A DNA stretch of 7,081 nt. Source: Alphaproteobacteria bacterium. GTDB taxonomy: Bacteria; Pseudomonadota; Alphaproteobacteria; Sphingomonadales; Emcibacteraceae. Position 1 is the stretch's first letter. Every line of letters starts with the position of its first letter. A model generated the notes under the pieces. The model was given only the letters and a program-made list of their open reading frames with translations. It was not told the origin of the DNA and ran no database searches. Of the stretch, positions 6,142-7,081 are shown piece by piece. Both the position numbers and the translations under genes were made by a program. The stretch spans positions 1 to 7,081 of the forward strand of contig JAUILB010000149.1 in the NCBI GenBank assembly GCA_030432815.1, in the 5' to 3' direction.

Positions 6142-7081
6142 ATGAGTGATACATATGATGTAGTTGTGATCGGGGGTGGCCCGGGTGGATATGTTGCTGC
6201 AATACGTGCAGCGCAACTGGGCCTTAAGGCCGCCTGTGTTGAAATGCGTGGGGCACTTGGTGGTACCTGTCTTAATGTAGGGTGTATTCCGTCAAAAGCC
6301 CTGCTTCATGCATCAGAGCTTTTTGATGAAGCCAATGGTGGCATGGAGAAATACGGTATTAAAACCGGTAAAGTTTCGGTCGATCTTAAACAGATGATGA
6401 GCCATAAGGATGGTATTGTTACTGACCTTACCAATGGTATTGAATTTTTGTTCAAGAAAAACAAGGTTGATTATGTCAAGGGTCGCGGTAAGGTTGCCGG
6501 TGTCGGCAAAGTGGATGTTGATCTGACCGATGGCGGCAACCAGACCATGGAAACCAAGAATATTGTAATCGCTACGGGCTCAGACGTGGCATCGCTTCCT
6601 GGTATTGATATTGATGAAAAAATCGTTGTTTCTTCCACCGGGGCGTTAAGTCTTCCGAAGGTGCCAAAACATATGGTGGTGATTGGCGGTGGTGTGATCG
6701 GGCTTGAGTTGGGTTCTGTGTGGAAGCGGCTTGGTGCCGAAGTGACTGTGGTCGAATTTATGGACCGTATCACGCCTGAAATGGACGGCGAAGTTTCAAA
6801 AACTTTTGCAAGAATACTTAAAAAACAAGGCTTTAAATTTAAATTAAAATCAAAAGTGACCGGTGTTAAGAAGACAAAAACCGGTGCAACAGTGACCATT
6901 GAACCGGCTCAAGGTGGGGATGCTGAAACCGTAAAGGCGGATGCGGTACTTGTTTCCGTTGGACGTCGTCCTTATACGGAAGGACTTGATCTTGATAAAG
7001 CCGGTGTCAATATGACGGACCGTGGTCAGGTCGATATTAACGATCATTTTGAAACCAACGTAAAGGGCATTTATGCTATCG
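6142..7081 (+). CDS. lpdA: Dihydrolipoyl dehydrogenase (E3), 3'-truncated
   Basis: This FAD-dependent disulfide oxidoreductase reoxidises the dihydrolipoyl arm of E2 and reduces NAD+. Its position after sucB suggests it serves the 2-oxoglutarate complex, although E3 can be shared with other 2-oxoacid complexes and the glycine cleavage system. The window holds 313 codons of a family that is usually about 465 residues. Visible: the FAD Rossmann motif GGGPGG (11-16) with Glu34 at the end of the second strand; the redox disulfide Cys43-Cys48 in GGTCLNVGCIPSK; IVIATGS (141-147); the NAD-binding motif GGGVIGLELG (182-191) with Glu205, an acidic residue expected for NAD rather than NADP; and SVGRRPYT ending at 279. 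The window ends just before the second FAD motif (TNVKGIYAI, next codon beginning with G). The dimerisation domain with the catalytic His-Glu pair lies outside. Confidence 0.97.
   Translation, partial: MSDTYDVVVIGGGPGGYVAAIRAAQLGLKAACVEMRGALGGTCLNVGCIPSKALLHASELFDEANGGMEKYGIKTGKVSVDLKQMMSHKDGIVTDLTNGIEFLFKKNKVDYVKGRGKVAGVGKVDVDLTDGGNQTMETKNIVIATGSDVASLPGIDIDEKIVVSSTGALSLPKVPKHMVVIGGGVIGLELGSVWKRLGAEVTVVEFMDRITPEMDGEVSKTFARILKKQGFKFKLKSKVTGVKKTKTGATVTIEPAQGGDAETVKADAVLVSVGRRPYTEGLDLDKAGVNMTDRGQVDINDHFETNVKGIYAI

Noticed and set aside
6129..6149. Six-codon open frame (MENHYE) starting at ATG 6129 and overlapping the lpdA start
   Set aside because: It lacks its own ribosome-binding site, sits in a 24-bp spacer, and has no feature of a regulatory leader peptide; it is probably chance.
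6471..6899. 142-codon open frame on the minus strand inside lpdA
   Set aside because: Antisense to the NAD-binding region of Lpd, with a low-complexity Thr/Pro/Ser/Val product typical of reverse-strand shadows.

Overview
The window is a compact, single-strand run of TCA-cycle genes: sucC (5' end cut off) - sucD - sucA - sucB - lpdA (3' end cut off). Together they encode succinyl-CoA synthetase and all three components of the 2-oxoglutarate dehydrogenase complex (E1, E2, E3). All genes are on the + strand, and the junctions are a 1-bp overlap (sucC/sucD) and spacers of 36, 21 and 24 bp. No stretch over 300 bp lacks a gene. I see no RNA gene, mobile element, CRISPR array, promoter or terminator.

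The order sucCDAB-lpd, with E3 directly after E2, is the arrangement typical of Alphaproteobacteria, where mdh often lies upstream of sucC (not visible here). In the enterobacterial order, sucAB precedes sucCD. The protein motifs also look alphaproteobacterial, for example SucA of 977 residues and the Lpd active-site segment. Base composition is moderate (roughly mid-40s % GC from sampled lines). GANTC, the methylation site of the alphaproteobacterial enzyme CcrM, is strongly depleted: 7 sites in 7 kb. I cannot name a genus.

Layout: 1-997 sucC, 997-1872 sucD, 1909-4842 sucA, 4864-6117 sucB, 6142-7081 lpdA. Function: SucA decarboxylates 2-oxoglutarate on thiamine diphosphate, SucB moves the succinyl group on a swinging lipoyl arm to CoA, and Lpd reoxidises the lipoyl group with NAD+. 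SucCD then converts succinyl-CoA to succinate with formation of a nucleoside triphosphate. The window therefore covers two consecutive steps of the cycle. The genes are probably cotranscribed.

This is conserved core metabolism, and I found no undescribed system. The points worth a second look are small: the GANTC depletion; two UAG-terminated junctions (sucD/sucA and sucB/lpdA) that stay open and in frame with the next gene, against a triple in-frame UAA after sucA; contrasting ribosome-binding-site strengths; and the make-up of the SucB linkers.
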